Positions 27,101-29,558 are shown, counted from the first letter of the stretch. The stretch: 39,135 nt of DNA from Candidatus Omnitrophota bacterium (GCA_903884815.1 CAISGE010000040.1:1-39135), one strand, 5' to 3'. Numbers and translations are program-made. The notes: a model not told the origin generated them from the sequence alone.

Positions 27101-29348
27101 TCGAGTGGTTTTTAGCGACAAACATAAAATGATCCCCCCTCTTGGTGCAAACGTTCATCCTGACAGTGCGGCATTGTTCGATGGGATTCGTCGCTATGTT
27201 CCAGTCGCCCGTGAAGGCCAAGGACAATTCATTACTTTCGGAGCGCACTATGATCTTGCGATCCGAGAGATTGATATTGCTTTGGACAAGCTTGCGGATG
27301 TTCCGGTTTCCGGTAGAGACCCGCGGATCGCAAGGGATATGTTGACCCTCAGCGATTATCGCCAGGTCCTGGCACGGCCACAGCCACTGGATTTTAAACA
27401 AGCGCTGGTTCTCAGAGAGCTGGACTTGGGGAAAAATGATATCCTCGATCTGCAAGAAGTGTTTCCAGACCTTTACAGGAGAGTGGATTTTCTGCAAAGC
27501 ATGGCCGCCGAAAACGTGAGTGCCAGGGACCGGTATGTTATGATTCGGTTAATGATGGCGAAAGGGCAGCGTTTTGAGGCAATGAGACAATTTTTGAGCA
27601 GCCAAGCATTGAGGGCTTCAACGAAACTATACGGCAGCTCCCTGTTCCCTTTTTTGGGAGATAATGTTCACTACAAAGATTTTATTGTCTGGGTACGTCT
27701 CCATATGCTTGGGTATGGCAATCGCCCTGAATTTTTGAACATTGACTCGGTGTTGGATGCCGAGTATGAGAAGCATCATGGCGGGAAGTTTCATCACTAT
27801 AAGGCTTATCCTCTTCGTCATCGATTCGAGAGGCTGGGCTTGCATGATCCCGGGGCGGTTGCCGAGAGCATGAAGGATAATGTTATCAAGGAAATTACTT
27901 ATAAGGTCAAGGATACGCAATTTCCTCTTGATAATGTGAAAATGGCCGTCATTTCATTGCTGAATCATGGACTTTTTGATCCTCGAAAAGGGTCTGAGTC
28001 CTTGCAGGATGCCATCAATCAGGTGAATGGCTTTACCGGGTCGGAGCAGGAAATTCGGGATCAGATTGCATGGGTACTTGGGGAGTGGTTGTATCACAGC
28101 ATTGCCCAAGTGTCGATAGAACGGCCACCGCAGGGTTTTTGGAGTTGGGTCGTGGGTGCCGGCTCAAAGACTGATTTTGAAAAGGCCGTGCATAAAGCCG
28201 AACTGCTCTATGAGGCGCTACTGCCTGAATTTTGGTCGCCAGGGGGTTTCTCGGATAAAACGCTTGAAAAACAGGCCCATGAAGCAGCGGTGGTCGCATT
28301 GCAGGAGGTGATAGATACTTCTGCCCCCGATCCGGCGCGAGGGCGGCAATACGACTGGCCGCTAACATCGACTCACCCGGCCAACCTTCTTTCGGCGGTC
28401 TACAATGTTGTGGGGCTTAAGGCTGAAGAACTGCCGCTGGAATTCCGTATGCCCGGTCTAAAAATGGAACCAAAGATGGAGGGAGAGAAGGCCCAAAAAG
28501 TGCGTCGGCTGTTTTCGCTGTATCTGTTGCTCCTTGATCGGAATGACGCAATATTCACTGTGTTTCGGTGGAGACGTAACAACTACGTGCCTCGTGAGGA
28601 CAGAGCCCTTTTGGCTGAGGTGTCGGCTGCAGCGCGTCAGTTGGAAGTGCAGCCTGAGGAAGTCAAGGCAGCGCCAGAGGAAGTCAAGGCAGAACCAGCG
28701 CCGGAGCGGGGCGAGCTTAGGGCCGGAGTGAATGTCGAAGCCGCGCAGATGCAGGCTGCGATGTCCGAGGCGTTGACCGCGGTGACGGAACAGAAGGGTC
28801 TGAATGTTTCGTTGGCTCCGGGCGCCGAGCGGGCCGAAATGCGGCTGACCGATCTGATCCTGTCGCTTGGCAAGCAGGGTGTGAAGGTTCCCGAGGTGAT
28901 CCCGAATTTTGGCGATAAAGGCCTCTATATTGCCCAGTATGATGAGACCCTGATCAGCGGCGCGATTCATGAGAAGAACACGGGCAAGATGGCCCAGGGT
29001 GTTGTGATCGTGGCCATGGTGGCGAACGCGGCCGAAGGTGCGAAGGCGAAGCAGGCCTTTGGAACACAGATCACGATCGTTGAAGGCTTGGTGAATGATA
29101 TTGTGAAGGCCCAGGCGGAGGCGGTTGTCGGCCTTAAAGAACTCAAAGGAAACGTCTGGCAGGTTCTGCCTAGCGTCGGAGTGTCTGCGGCAATGAACCT
29201 GGCTGCCTTCCTGAAAGCCGGGTTGCTCGCGAATGGTGGTGTCGTTGTGGTGAACACGAAGGTGCCAGTGGTCGGCGCTATTCCGGTTATGGCTGCGCAG
29301 ATGACGGCAGCCTACGAAGCTGCTGAGGCTATCGGGAAATCCGCTTAA
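15..29348 (+). CDS. Giant multidomain membrane/secreted protein (9777 aa ORF)
   Basis: Single uninterrupted ORF with protein-like composition throughout: recognisable domain fragments, TM clusters, low-complexity linkers. There is no in-frame stop between position 3 and the ATG at 15, so the true start may lie upstream of the window; AGGA at 1-4 could be an SD. Confidence 0.93.
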   Translation: MISWQTHGFKPWLRTVAFLTVCVFTFTSIAWDGGINKAYAAAPNPQSLSQVAPFSSQPALSMIDRPDLPDSYGTIKATFKGHSPQIVLHIQDAHINEEAQRNIANIIRYFNEKYKLSLVNLEGASGELYTELFSFFPSQEARRNVADYFLKQGRLTGPEYLAIVDKPAMTLYGVEDKALYNENRSAYVDALQFKDRDEKILAELGKVLESISRFVFPEEMRELNRRRAAYQDGGAELVAYVRYLVELGRKQGIKLEAYPGMQSLIQLVDLEKKVDFEKAAPETEALINDLKKILPREELSRFLTNTVHFRMKKMKRSAYYGYLETLIKSISMAMSGGEDLAAKYANVMAYFQYMKLYDTIDVSLFDEIEFLETTVKAKVLTTPEQLQLDHVMRILDIYNKMFDFSLTKQDAEFYYAHQAEFKAATFTGFLTPLMQQYHFTYGLPSQVEMLDQDLPRVARFYKAAIARDPVLIGRAVEKTLSSGQTFSAIVTGGFHTPGIEKYLREKDISYIVVAPRISSGIDKKKESALYDAALREAPLPIEKVLSEAFLQSKSPVLNDPRFQLEPWRMILEKGAELDFTSFTSDAVLYFPLVAASAILNAKPEDRANVFAAQHEKLLADNEITDSDGAKLGALLEMFGPANVTLENRNPTLRVPLKNGETLAFTLHSEKFSEVAVAGYIKRTSTSIPDGKNTLTVYRLKSDSAAVVHKRNETRSSENGNTTPLPSISAELLQLLIEQNAASAGGTYDSLKTAGYQVPKSRTRFDGYLRDRNIAFMHGTWGFLTEPASAPAPVATVSKAAAPAPVAAKPAAETPKPVVKPATSVVKRKVPVKPVVKSQANVLVAETVTQVKTRIAKAQGRFFGSYMVRGILGWGMVGLVAGALLTFVMPATVVAFPVVFGIIAFVLRARRVAAVQSGIDVRANPRGAGWIVSAKNGAMWLEGSAAPDFKAIKDKTKRLRASIDYKLQNWAAYRKFHSSNMFHADDGAEADAKKIILRFVGIGTAVGIILGLTTALPVVATAMIAAVVAGFLASAVMKTMAMWQEKGGTQSIAKQGFLTAMGLALKIFVSVPFHLLDGFVLQYFRLRINYFILGGNHFRWTNDAETQAMVDNAGNPEASKILSRFDRFIRTRPGYAIWVTLQTTQIAALFEFFMKRAKLMVLSQVSGLILTAAGTSLPVFAVIGAGVWGYVLYNQVRAYRAAKAEGKDLPANWLRNRIIGHLILATIFGGLMWLGVSPPSWAVVPAGTEDFIGSKALNVFGIPIPSLPGMHAGPHFDLLNLGSVVQAKGTIFAFLGDKIHFTFQAISSSATLNFLLAFTTQIPAKARELKARDTMADMMRLANLDAAALKSLGIEPSSFSLVSILDLTTTGVWAKRLQTPDWIALSAEQKAIILKLMRRDVSDRVSGMNGYDTGLALAAIDRALRIQDPEGKVELPSDLKRKKGLRYNMSINAQARHDVLTSSPFWISMIFGTFSMWVVTHEIAVIVHYAEGLDKVISSALGLQNFHLFGSGIKGIEGNKLEQDHQAELAKQGVHVSLWDRAFASGLLGGLQTAVTGINTDYIVQPYMIAKQAVERAPVLKENLEKMADEKFGPEPSRQKAAFIVNARQQIAAMEKTTYWSVVSKKLPEALRSVGTSAATGLGSILGFIAPAATAEPLFAPDLFSAPGVINVPVMLTRVEEVVKPVDEARKAAEDAQKALVAIKAKASPEQQMSTVEEYKAQLAFDEAQRNFSKAVSSREIQDLEGLLELQKGKNARFSALSTAVEVAQMKLKQIQAATSPELKMSTVQEYEAQTAVENARRDLAKAFSPEQQAQAQKELSDLELIQARLMGDKTADLASLVSPKPAELAKETAPAVAKEQPVEKTVKVTAPPKLAEFWGQVKSTFINAARTMRPAAIGMMAMTSTVVAPRASTPEVIPVTTTPEGRATETKAASQPEQEATPAVSPVTTTPEGKATETKVASQPEQETIPAVSPVTTTPEGRATETKGASQPEQEATPTTTTPTEVKASVTETKLKTEEEANTEKAKAEEDKKTAAENALKITALIDAAQKLKGVTLGTRDRDLNGKTPSADFQNAALAAAETLRSMNDAALTAALADLEALRIKEGTLPGEYGLITKKIMTRLTPAVLGQLAALANPPVSEVKTAPVPAKEATTFKKGAPKQGAVKQEPAKTAAPTQEPAKKEASTEKVVAGEEDLPLIAVAEDFPGVLPDALPLAAALAAKGVKFVDLRSEFDKLGYVTDFGGFNGVTRPVPPTRMIIHSAQEKYARAVLKSQNQPENKVGYSIIIDEDTVYLAAAINQPTVGIYDNFGGNGWYNKDTISIVITNIDRAKNGKVDYDDKPLDPVTNPGTLPTTLLQKEIIAKVVDALGIPRSNVYGHGEIQGDDKEGPAEHKRDNNEGRREAEFVRNGADGISQQIDAYIGNVMKDGAFTIGTELYEIIDPTTGKLVKQLYPQARVGYRVKLGYDQDSIRITAFNGTERKHEDGTRGLVDDAAMNGLAGKKGATVPGEGILSTTAVNLQRVEAVEEALKNKRTVTEEDLKNSKILGAIPAGSIIRIFDEKGNPVPIAVSKTGRTTWGLFANDRIGLEDKNKVDVHLPDPAAVKNEGIVSKLKLNDDSQVNNLHGYTVEICPPSFDPEHQRLTLTAEKLSEGTGIRGVVTVDHGEVGNPRALYQSFEEMTPEVLALQGVDETSTKSFDKEYGARPDLGLIFHPFRDNEDSGGKYRYALVAVRVGPDGKKSKLGNPVLNAYGSPILIKVYDSEAAKYKDRELVAAQEVKVTETISTGFKTQAEKDIAMKQLTRAKDLTYRDLLKSMKAQNLSWDQIVRISKLKPGKNFTYEYVQNHFLGAPTIEKSQKVLTAADIQSAISFLIGVDKIKEIGKRAVGEPQVRQTSRWDVKDTIATFMDIIVPSSRQATASAVLGLSGDILDRAVRVSRENEGKATPASVESCVGLLKARNPDPDKDGKTPADVSLALAQNRDAVEVWKTLRDYYTLINQLKVGLTGQLRVLDRHEQVTPSATSTVQSIRISADGNTSVTDQKTGLTQTVLDGSTVYLADDATARGYMQYTYPGIDAFARKFGTLPDSTKMEFTSTKPDGSSLTIDNITVGDYRTQFDHFQSVLSGKDYLGRTLDMNNSQDRGLVSFFALLQLKNPAAADQFLHESKFQLVLTAAFQIYDTHWVKNKEIFGAERDRAAAEFMRNREQMMSNMLAEFYLIALTNEHIAKTQKAIDDLNNIKKEASRIPAVSARPISFVMIDAMISESLAEISQYKAAKERSQQQIKKYLDVNPGATFSIPDGDITFQNLQIVSAKYGLSTSLANSAMAKARTDLKVVESRMSDREQRLGLTATAYAPHATLDLLRYFGVHGFGDILSVDILRLNVVFDLQTLFETKQGDAKYSLETANFARMVRSMMDQNEQDRRSLASLEAAYQGYQKIVNQVSLARKQVEKDPQKGYLRDMLLASKIKEQHQYSLLRDSSLRDYMLMRDRVLAADGVQRIVEDSIQKFREKTTKERYNIVLADLAKQQIPVDPKSGKITVKLGKIPSQEILLKEGQDVAKFLRGDNGEARALTAFTREKVFDKNLSAEDAKFSSDRLDYAYRSWLTASAGLSVGYGYGNMETASIFDGKEAWGSQRVSIGASIRLTLIDLSRLTGLYATEEALAKDAAGNFLKQKKQLYLNSVERLNNSILRVDNLVRIVAEQKSLQDAKVLKLKAEADKYKGTRQEQETEVSYQSALAEQQVYKMKLETAQSLLEELGLIFRQLAGLRYGTKDDGKAGAFLARYKDAPLSPSHFRNPYPELVVVKDNKVTRLREGFDPAMRDFQGLTAEGLGQLKQLRAYHADRSRPNGLQRTLAHLPLVGGLFTSSDEGAQHDQAVRDIDMVVKRMEKARDMFTRAQNTTLSAAERSNALTEAIRYYFLAESDYLKSPSLINMLHDNHIKASQIVEAAKVSQRFHAKVALLSSLAEHYSVMAQLEKARQTVVQIKEKGLDKYTAGVTIGVMYSSTGGTSTGIMPWWNLIEWTAGEVLESAPGVGKPAARLTGLSNEKYRLPVNEGLANLEIQMINVTNELHSDEVDSNALVDQYAALVSLGDYIESLVRIVEKWREERESRGGNKLEITSNSAFGNPVTTESYAQQVQELKESLVHIYSSLKDVKNQLRQRGVDYEKLAKKTANLKGAATVTIDAAAAKDPAVMRAWVQQQMLAVNAKENWRWIAGASSGGFLDSPFTSPTAKKHLSNVDHMMTIHPEINPAELLHDYQGAKIELLVHEAKYHKDAETKNAILDYEVKALQLEQEQAALNLLAPEEKADLTRLVGLIAAGQRTFEATKEEINKNRDLKFNHARRIAELKISVNEAKSNLARALDVSVSDIFLFQEESRQEDKSAYIIHQGSVLAEALRDGKLNLEDYTESSDYKRSQAQLATLVIEAKQILGNLTKFGITAGRVNGEKELVLDKTLTFWGGDTVLNKEINEKRQKQLIDAVRKMDQDARIQLSEILISFLATAEQALLYGDALMDLRSQDAKVMIESGLAMRMGLDFTHDYKSMETRVARENVAALYQHEQIRINLLNFIRMKTPNIDPEALGFGSPMSEASQVKLNERLAARKFKAEEIPEKKILRKDVAWGPNQKLEVLTGNETVDVQYIDAAKARMTAQGVTKMDPLAVNVIANKLRTEDEKLGLMESAGKEAWLDDTQHYIEVDRANKVHVKLLESNDPKKSETMADSWGVVNGGVGITTIIANQAVEDTGYSYKVTGFSEFFALLKNAYDTPTFRASVGITAEGNDGKAAVRAWFDDVFVSLPQVRQTLNHYYRPSGVLFSMNDPQEYGVILAYAMSARLENMRVEDMMPVDPAKFTGDAKQLKLENEKRAAMRERVESQAQKFNLNNLWFRVHEHKLPLDKLKNYNIWKAGGYHAIVWGDKKNAGMPDEAIALSTQKDPSMRSPWSDAQAANQFFFLLGIDPKEWPVIAYSVYDLMEILNNIPMHTDDYLRDHSPGAFRARMIHEMLLKNESLKADDPNKMTRGNKNPEKDIDVWEARMKETIESVKRGIKEGRAMGLLKDLLYGTHIEDAGERKAYQDLPLDKRLKELKATLKITLNLGRELSAAGPAAGKATAGLSGRSTNPMNLSARDFLFTMPAELTLIGASEAATHSAATGGQEASAPGNSATSTESTSTSGTSTESTATSATTEVKPESKAPEREPAAKPEKAVAGEFSFKWAEDSGPDTRNIEIKLLNGRVVQATEFRIFQTIDGESRQVASIKGNGYLRATLPGLDWGTSFVTPGWTEADGGQGKYHHNMRITKLEVKRAADGSMFLTGAMEDETGNLVADDLVILPPSTVMDQKGDPVSGDMSVSFTLRAKQAIQLTGLKLMQFSSNNIGDVHDANGLAVGERTVPIENKTGLVASASIPAAGQWITLKNANMERYIPNAAIRINEPAQALAQGYVAQSNDPNADNVGAWAEPEPGTLKSAYNPGDVVQRVKATLRVQPPEHEKPLPPAGAPNILTDDQEGEQFGLLMSISRELARGGKTRKVWEKFVDRDGKPAGETLKEREDALERIRLLFHVMLTPRGNELITNYMAQTDATKSFDASSSRQKIGDRMTVARDLVEKFEAEKKEELGSEALKVGAEDFLDFGRATFARRIAIFKAANNPSSLAGTKEEVEALKKDGGWKALGESAPKALRKSGVPISDKAAEFISKNLEKLAIYELENQDSHLTRSQLPSMDEALLAIRKNPKSRDLDPVSYLIMLRDVQTANQAEGATLSAELAQGEALTSKQPFWVHSKETQAVRKIVGVHEGAGGLRDKQYDFNKASSWLRELANYNELDAQDPGKTLEAIHQRTYAEMYLQSFYMLYHLRDDGTPAKMDQGQLASKARLILGYPDWKAQLSRYAFEIKLEGLAALSVSGRMTEDNPYKDLLPSLSQMFLEELNSINAKYKFREGHEFTPEEARKILVDLFEDRRSGLSSLIVKYVELKHPHLEEDDRSPVVMVSNYLKDFAFMQAVNILQHKNTLSLETVVGEIRNARRGYETIQNKNAVIREHYRDPWNMDYRPLQVLKEKQGGYDLGDLRFLRKSFTAKFEDVLPGSFLLDSQGEDQIHNDEWWLGCFAAIDKMLGDGASENSRMKARYAFEDFVKAAHSAFVFTGLPESLEKSVDADTYDLFTKKLFASTDPELRAVVIKFLKDSEKDADLDLEKVLNGRKMTPDLWMEIMVHQFIKNYKESVDRREKVGASSIQNESQAVSQRIRDYEGANKARVVRAAEAIAKGGSLEEVRDENLKVLKVEPTRLGPVARGFEKEFGLPVGGFAQAMGALSQKDWKMLEAEAREEGFHPEDVLLTQFLLRPVLGQIHFEIYGEKLDPDSTADTIQMDLWGREILSRCEIQEEAYRVGGARFRMKDLKAEIERFRQKKELAFTFAEGMRTLGFKWGSDREMESEANRVGSDAVNNFLSKASLELWINTARGFFSAKPAEDLKDPQKRNRAILEALNKADSILGYGIAASVPKTVLDDDTVLTAWEGLFGKWMKDPRTQGSPFGILPAGLKSDDPESADYNYDYFVRLVNESPAKRLLYMLKTGKLLEYGFETALEEKGSKILEEINDEIRKRVVRKFHIDGGLSVAGLYDFHQRYLNTYRYLLNEAYKSSHQSWRDVSDKIKRPSPLFVLLMMDQSISDPAQRIGILDVFREKLGMSAVEVREREEVYASLLEGANSRLNKAIFDKFSAPPESEKSWVSRTLDPAKYGLGMMLWGGYILGFLLALKMVLKKWREFFLLQGPASQPVAKRISRLGLVKMFFGEWNRNNIAGTAVVIMLGQLIPWKVAQMWTGTGALDWMYLILIWQIAYFSFAQALAKFRYTVVFVYSFLGLFFLGEKTLGLPWYSSIVRGALDFFHEYPYQSFAFGGLVLVSVLLKKIGKWNRAYYRVPVSKDSPRAGQTAKMGQPFDDTVQDIKDLIARDDHLSMPMPEPSKMTKRSETRQTGVELLKSTPVNQSLAETITPWVAENQRDNVTMMLGNSEVPLRLQNLHPILVNKMPSPSDWAKSPETLKKVSDLAEFLGAVLKGVGTNNYSGVLSTAFLNRMNNPSELESGEIAAMFIVDRFFEDLKKRGLPAEYLDALADRFCIITAPGSRKPSYTLMMGETELVGIDGLSGEFSFDGPAHRLIGSDHEVDLIKALFSEEDGPIVDYLFKEKIRVLLGPAALRKEAIADESDPKGRHVLFFGNEAVQVTPTGFKQEPLEGEVEEDPEDRCYYHTIIRVAKMQDGTYRTVGENWMTAREQVETDEANDAWVAEAISRGEKNPTHPMRKILPYKIEKRGDVLYREGHSEPLPKELYPQVLTVKDRHGEVRHFLPQVSVQQTQDQGNFPEADFLPKLARAHSENPLVGAFQPLLTYPLAEKVTFYMVDGTEAQAETGGAGEYDDQELEVKRLFGKYSITSLNMAQLALPTQAFPWGGYYSKLLLPHLMRIFANQLKKEIIRRKIEAILDHNDTAMIRTVGITAELEIVLREERAQNPDPDKRKVWQDVLGRPNIHKGLWKASKKSGDWLPQAVNKSFSTMTRTEWQAWVDLKVLNHDTFRYINGEDEHMSNNSAENAAIYKWVGRNFDRISSLFSSDADDARFIGTEKELMSITAHAPVRWEDFAFSPFARWKALKKMCDEAENPAPTSPEAENPVPRKWWRKLLGKLFPGFRHVDPQYLRENPGELSYLVSAGLVGENGAAGSNDDRQAYENPPQDVKWLENDKLSKMHEETSGSFTNFQAQAMSHGHPDRGMRSTFRWLLAILLSSGMGAYGFGGVSFVQLAAGESAVILGVLLMSSFFGKFTGRLRTIFHWLKNKAFRPVIASVLPQNRVGDALSTAMAVILSSVFTPILTMLLLPYDLGRWGGQILHSSILLIGNLFHVEKMISVFSDWIYVVMGPYAYLRSLPKQILHDLFHDYLFVIANVVNGFYIKRLWDHITGYHPDRERYFPGFFVPSEMAPAEPQPEAPPIAYHMFNNRLIAISIGLVLGYALALKGVDWRGEHASVLIAWVRWGGAIVIPLILGVHFWLRGIVMQKEKLTFDLTNTRLGNVDIFLSLWDLILISLGDFFRMRVAVKFTSKVDGQYPDNVLLLKESSPEMMALTRDTFVLGFKKYAAASGIQAVVITGLISATILLLGLPLAGILGATMTPAWFALILTLAQPFLYAIPLSFAGAFEIRKKLAIFLHWAMGASGIAATLIFMMSKWGQYWTAAVLRSFSEGMALPQYAQVAQGDTVSGVGMVMRGVSNFTAIYLNFLTYGEALVGLGAILVSAFLLLGGRKLVERPVPKAHKIRVAAPAVAEVSEPLDDAADDDESHDRSENRSEGPALLTTDDLMKLYLYGVGDGVSSLYTIVARSLAVERIAPFQLIGITLKEKRETKFFDRVGGALQTVQDLQKVGIDNYIVPKGEPIKIYYDWSCGKIRVLEQNEHPDNDQLFEEIRGYFPHARNHPDLFLGAGGRYDLAIEAIEAALPNLEARAKADSANGDTRFELDLKTLRAYRDDLARPLLLDYRQLDILKLLQFEDKDEILDLQEMYPDLHLRMGFLQNLSLDHYNQPQHEFLRRIFTGQEASYAAIRRYLSRRAWQLRLNLRARLELVPHVDEAVKFDQFITWMRLQALGYAKRLKFLNLEVREVPNSRGEFDGERPLFYVFPLAKRFEGQEKTPHAVAESMKDVFEAITLKVKDTRYSLADVKESVIELLNDGFYDPRKGPDSLQDAITAVNGFTGSDQEIRDQIAWKLGECMYESIAGTTDRSQGTLWGWVSGSGARSAFENAALRAQRLYDSLLPEFWSRENARARKREDLAKGELVAALREVNDVAPPDTVETAERPLMLRDKRSLFKAALWCVGLATEDLPEKLRLPGMDLRRPIRDRPAYDRMDEPFLRVREKLVAYLKALPESDAVYYLGLHNRWSRGPRSQRHDLLEVTETTVDELFRRSETRRLLTRELIEDNGMSGESDGVTPFYELIERSFRKEGVDISQLASVSIGSEKFGFQRGSVHNVGDLARKGITNKIVPAGTSVRVVFSDKHKMIPPLGANVHPDSAALFDGIRRYVPVAREGQGQFITFGAHYDLAIREIDIALDKLADVPVSGRDPRIARDMLTLSDYRQVLARPQPLDFKQALVLRELDLGKNDILDLQEVFPDLYRRVDFLQSMAAENVSARDRYVMIRLMMAKGQRFEAMRQFLSSQALRASTKLYGSSLFPFLGDNVHYKDFIVWVRLHMLGYGNRPEFLNIDSVLDAEYEKHHGGKFHHYKAYPLRHRFERLGLHDPGAVAESMKDNVIKEITYKVKDTQFPLDNVKMAVISLLNHGLFDPRKGSESLQDAINQVNGFTGSEQEIRDQIAWVLGEWLYHSIAQVSIERPPQGFWSWVVGAGSKTDFEKAVHKAELLYEALLPEFWSPGGFSDKTLEKQAHEAAVVALQEVIDTSAPDPARGRQYDWPLTSTHPANLLSAVYNVVGLKAEELPLEFRMPGLKMEPKMEGEKAQKVRRLFSLYLLLLDRNDAIFTVFRWRRNNYVPREDRALLAEVSAAARQLEVQPEEVKAAPEEVKAEPAPERGELRAGVNVEAAQMQAAMSEALTAVTEQKGLNVSLAPGAERAEMRLTDLILSLGKQGVKVPEVIPNFGDKGLYIAQYDETLISGAIHEKNTGKMAQGVVIVAMVANAAEGAKAKQAFGTQITIVEGLVNDIVKAQAEAVVGLKELKGNVWQVLPSVGVSAAMNLAAFLKAGLLANGGVVVVNTKVPVVGAIPVMAAQMTAAYEAAEAIGKSA
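270..1575 (+). other. N-terminal domain, possibly TraB/ChaN (Tiki-like) related
   Basis: IVLHIQDAHINEEAQRNIANII..., LVNLEGASGELY..., and VTGGFHTPGIEKYLREKDISYIVVAPR resemble the conserved His/Glu and G-x-H motifs of TraB/ChaN-like folds. Family assignment from memory of motifs only. Confidence 0.35.
2370..2530 (+). other. Pro/Ala/Lys-rich linker in giant ORF
   Basis: PASAPAPVATVSKAAAPAPVAAKPAAETPKPVVKPATSVVKRKVPVKPVVK. Confidence 0.8.
2610..4485 (+). other. Transmembrane cluster I of giant ORF
   Basis: Several long hydrophobic stretches, e.g. GMVGLVAGALLTFVMPATVVAFPVVFGIIAFVL, IGTAVGIILGLTTALPVVATAMIAAVVAGFLASAVM, VIGHLILATIFGGLMWLGV-like, WISMIFGTFSMWVVTHEIAVIV. Confidence 0.75.
5130..5515 (+). 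repeat. Two-copy ~72-aa helical repeat (216 nt period) in giant ORF
   Basis: ASPEQQMSTVEEYKAQLAFDEAQRNFSKA versus TSPELKMSTVQEYEAQTAVENARRDLAKA; the S-P codons start at 5133 and 5349. Confidence 0.7.
5769..6004 (+). repeat. 84-nt (28-aa) tandem repeat, about 2.8 copies
   Basis: VTTTPEGRATETKAASQPEQEATPAVSP repeated at 5769, 5853 and 5937 with few substitutions. Confidence 0.95.
6690..7275 (+). other. Embedded N-acetylmuramoyl-L-alanine amidase (amidase_2/PGRP-like) domain
   Basis: RMIIHSAQEK...GYSIIIDEDTVYLAAAINQPTVGIYDN...DTISIVITNID...LLQKEIIAKVVDALGIPRSNVYGHGEIQGDDKEGPAEHKR. Motif order (iiHs, substrate-loop H/N, sIvI, Q..i..l, GHgEi) matches amidase_2. Confidence 0.6.
9480..13770 (+). 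other. Helical region with possible repeated TolC/OEP-like modules
   Basis: Recurring pattern of short beta-like segment followed by long helices, e.g. SAGLSVGYGYGN...RVSIGASIRLTLIDLSRL..EEALAKDAAGNFLKQKKQLYLNSVERL; YTAGVTIGVMYSSTGG...; LGLTATAYAPHATLDLLRY...DILRLNVVFDLQTLFETK. Tentative. Confidence 0.35.
15511..15570 (+). repeat. 30-nt tandem repeat x2 in Ser/Thr-rich linker
   Basis: cctcgactgaatccacttcgactagcggaa / cctcgactgaatccactgcgactagcgcaa. Confidence 0.9.
20205..20750 (+). other. Transmembrane cluster II of giant ORF
   Basis: GLGMMLWGGYILGFLLALKMVL, AGTAVVIMLGQLIPWKVA, WMYLILIWQIAYFSF, YTVVFVYSFLGLFFLG, FGGLVLVSVLL. Confidence 0.75.
23295..24885 (+). other. Transmembrane cluster III of giant ORF
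   Basis: About ten hydrophobic segments, e.g. FRWLLAILLSSGMGAYGF, SAVILGVLLMSSFF, STAMAVILSSVFTPILTMLLL, LIAISIGLVLGYALAL, AVVITGLISATILLLGLPLAGILGA, LVGLGAILVSAFLLLGG. Confidence 0.8.
25023..26864 (+). repeat. Tandem duplicated ~614-aa module, copy 1
   Basis: LLTTDDLMKLYLYG...GRYDLAIEAIEAAL...DEILDLQEMYPDLHLRMGFLQ...VAESMKD...FYDPRKGPDSLQDAITAVNGFTGSDQEIRDQIAW... matches the following module in order. Confidence 0.9.
26865..28647 (+). repeat. Tandem duplicated module, copy 2
   Basis: LLTRELIEDNG...AHYDLAIREIDIAL...NDILDLQEVFPDLYRRVDFLQ...VAESMKD...LFDPRKGSESLQDAINQVNGFTGSEQEIRDQIAW...; start offset 1842 nt from copy 1. Confidence 0.9.
28656..28697 (+). repeat. 21-nt tandem repeat x2 (EEVKAAP/EEVKAEP)
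   Basis: gaggaagtcaaggcagcgcca gaggaagtcaaggcagaacca. Confidence 0.9.
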
Positions 29349-29376
29349 CGGACAGACCGGATTCCATCACCCTTCT

Positions 29377-29418
29377 AAGACCCGGTATTTGAAGCTGAAT
29401 GCCGGGTCTTTTCTTTTT
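29377..29418 (+). terminator. Intrinsic terminator of the giant ORF
   Basis: aagacccggtat (29377-29388), 10-nt loop, atgccgggtctt (29399-29410), then ttcttttt. 12-bp stem with one G-T wobble. Confidence 0.85.
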
Positions 29419-29472
29419 GAACGCGATTCCGTTTCCCGTTCCACGTCCTGACCTTGAATTTCTTCAGTGGAC

Positions 29473-29529
29473 GGTAGTAGGACAGCCCCAATTTCCACTT
29501 TGTGAAAATTGGAAAGTATTGGGACCGGA
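29473..29529 (+). repeat. Dispersed hairpin element, copy A (intergenic)
   Basis: ggtagtaggacagccccaatttccactttgtgaaaattggaaagtattgggaccgga. Internal hairpin ccaatttccac-ttt-gtgaaaattgg. Aligns to the reverse complement of 31675-31732 with about 84% identity by eye. Confidence 0.85.
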
Positions 29530-29543
29530 CCCCGGTCTTTTGA

Positions 29544-29549
29544 TATACT
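29544..29549 (+). promoter_or_regulatory. Candidate -10 box upstream of NAD+ synthetase
   Basis: TATACT 9 nt before the ATG at 29559; no clear -35. The same tatactcc octet occurs upstream of rsfS. Confidence 0.35.
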
Positions 29550-29558
29550 CCTTCAACC

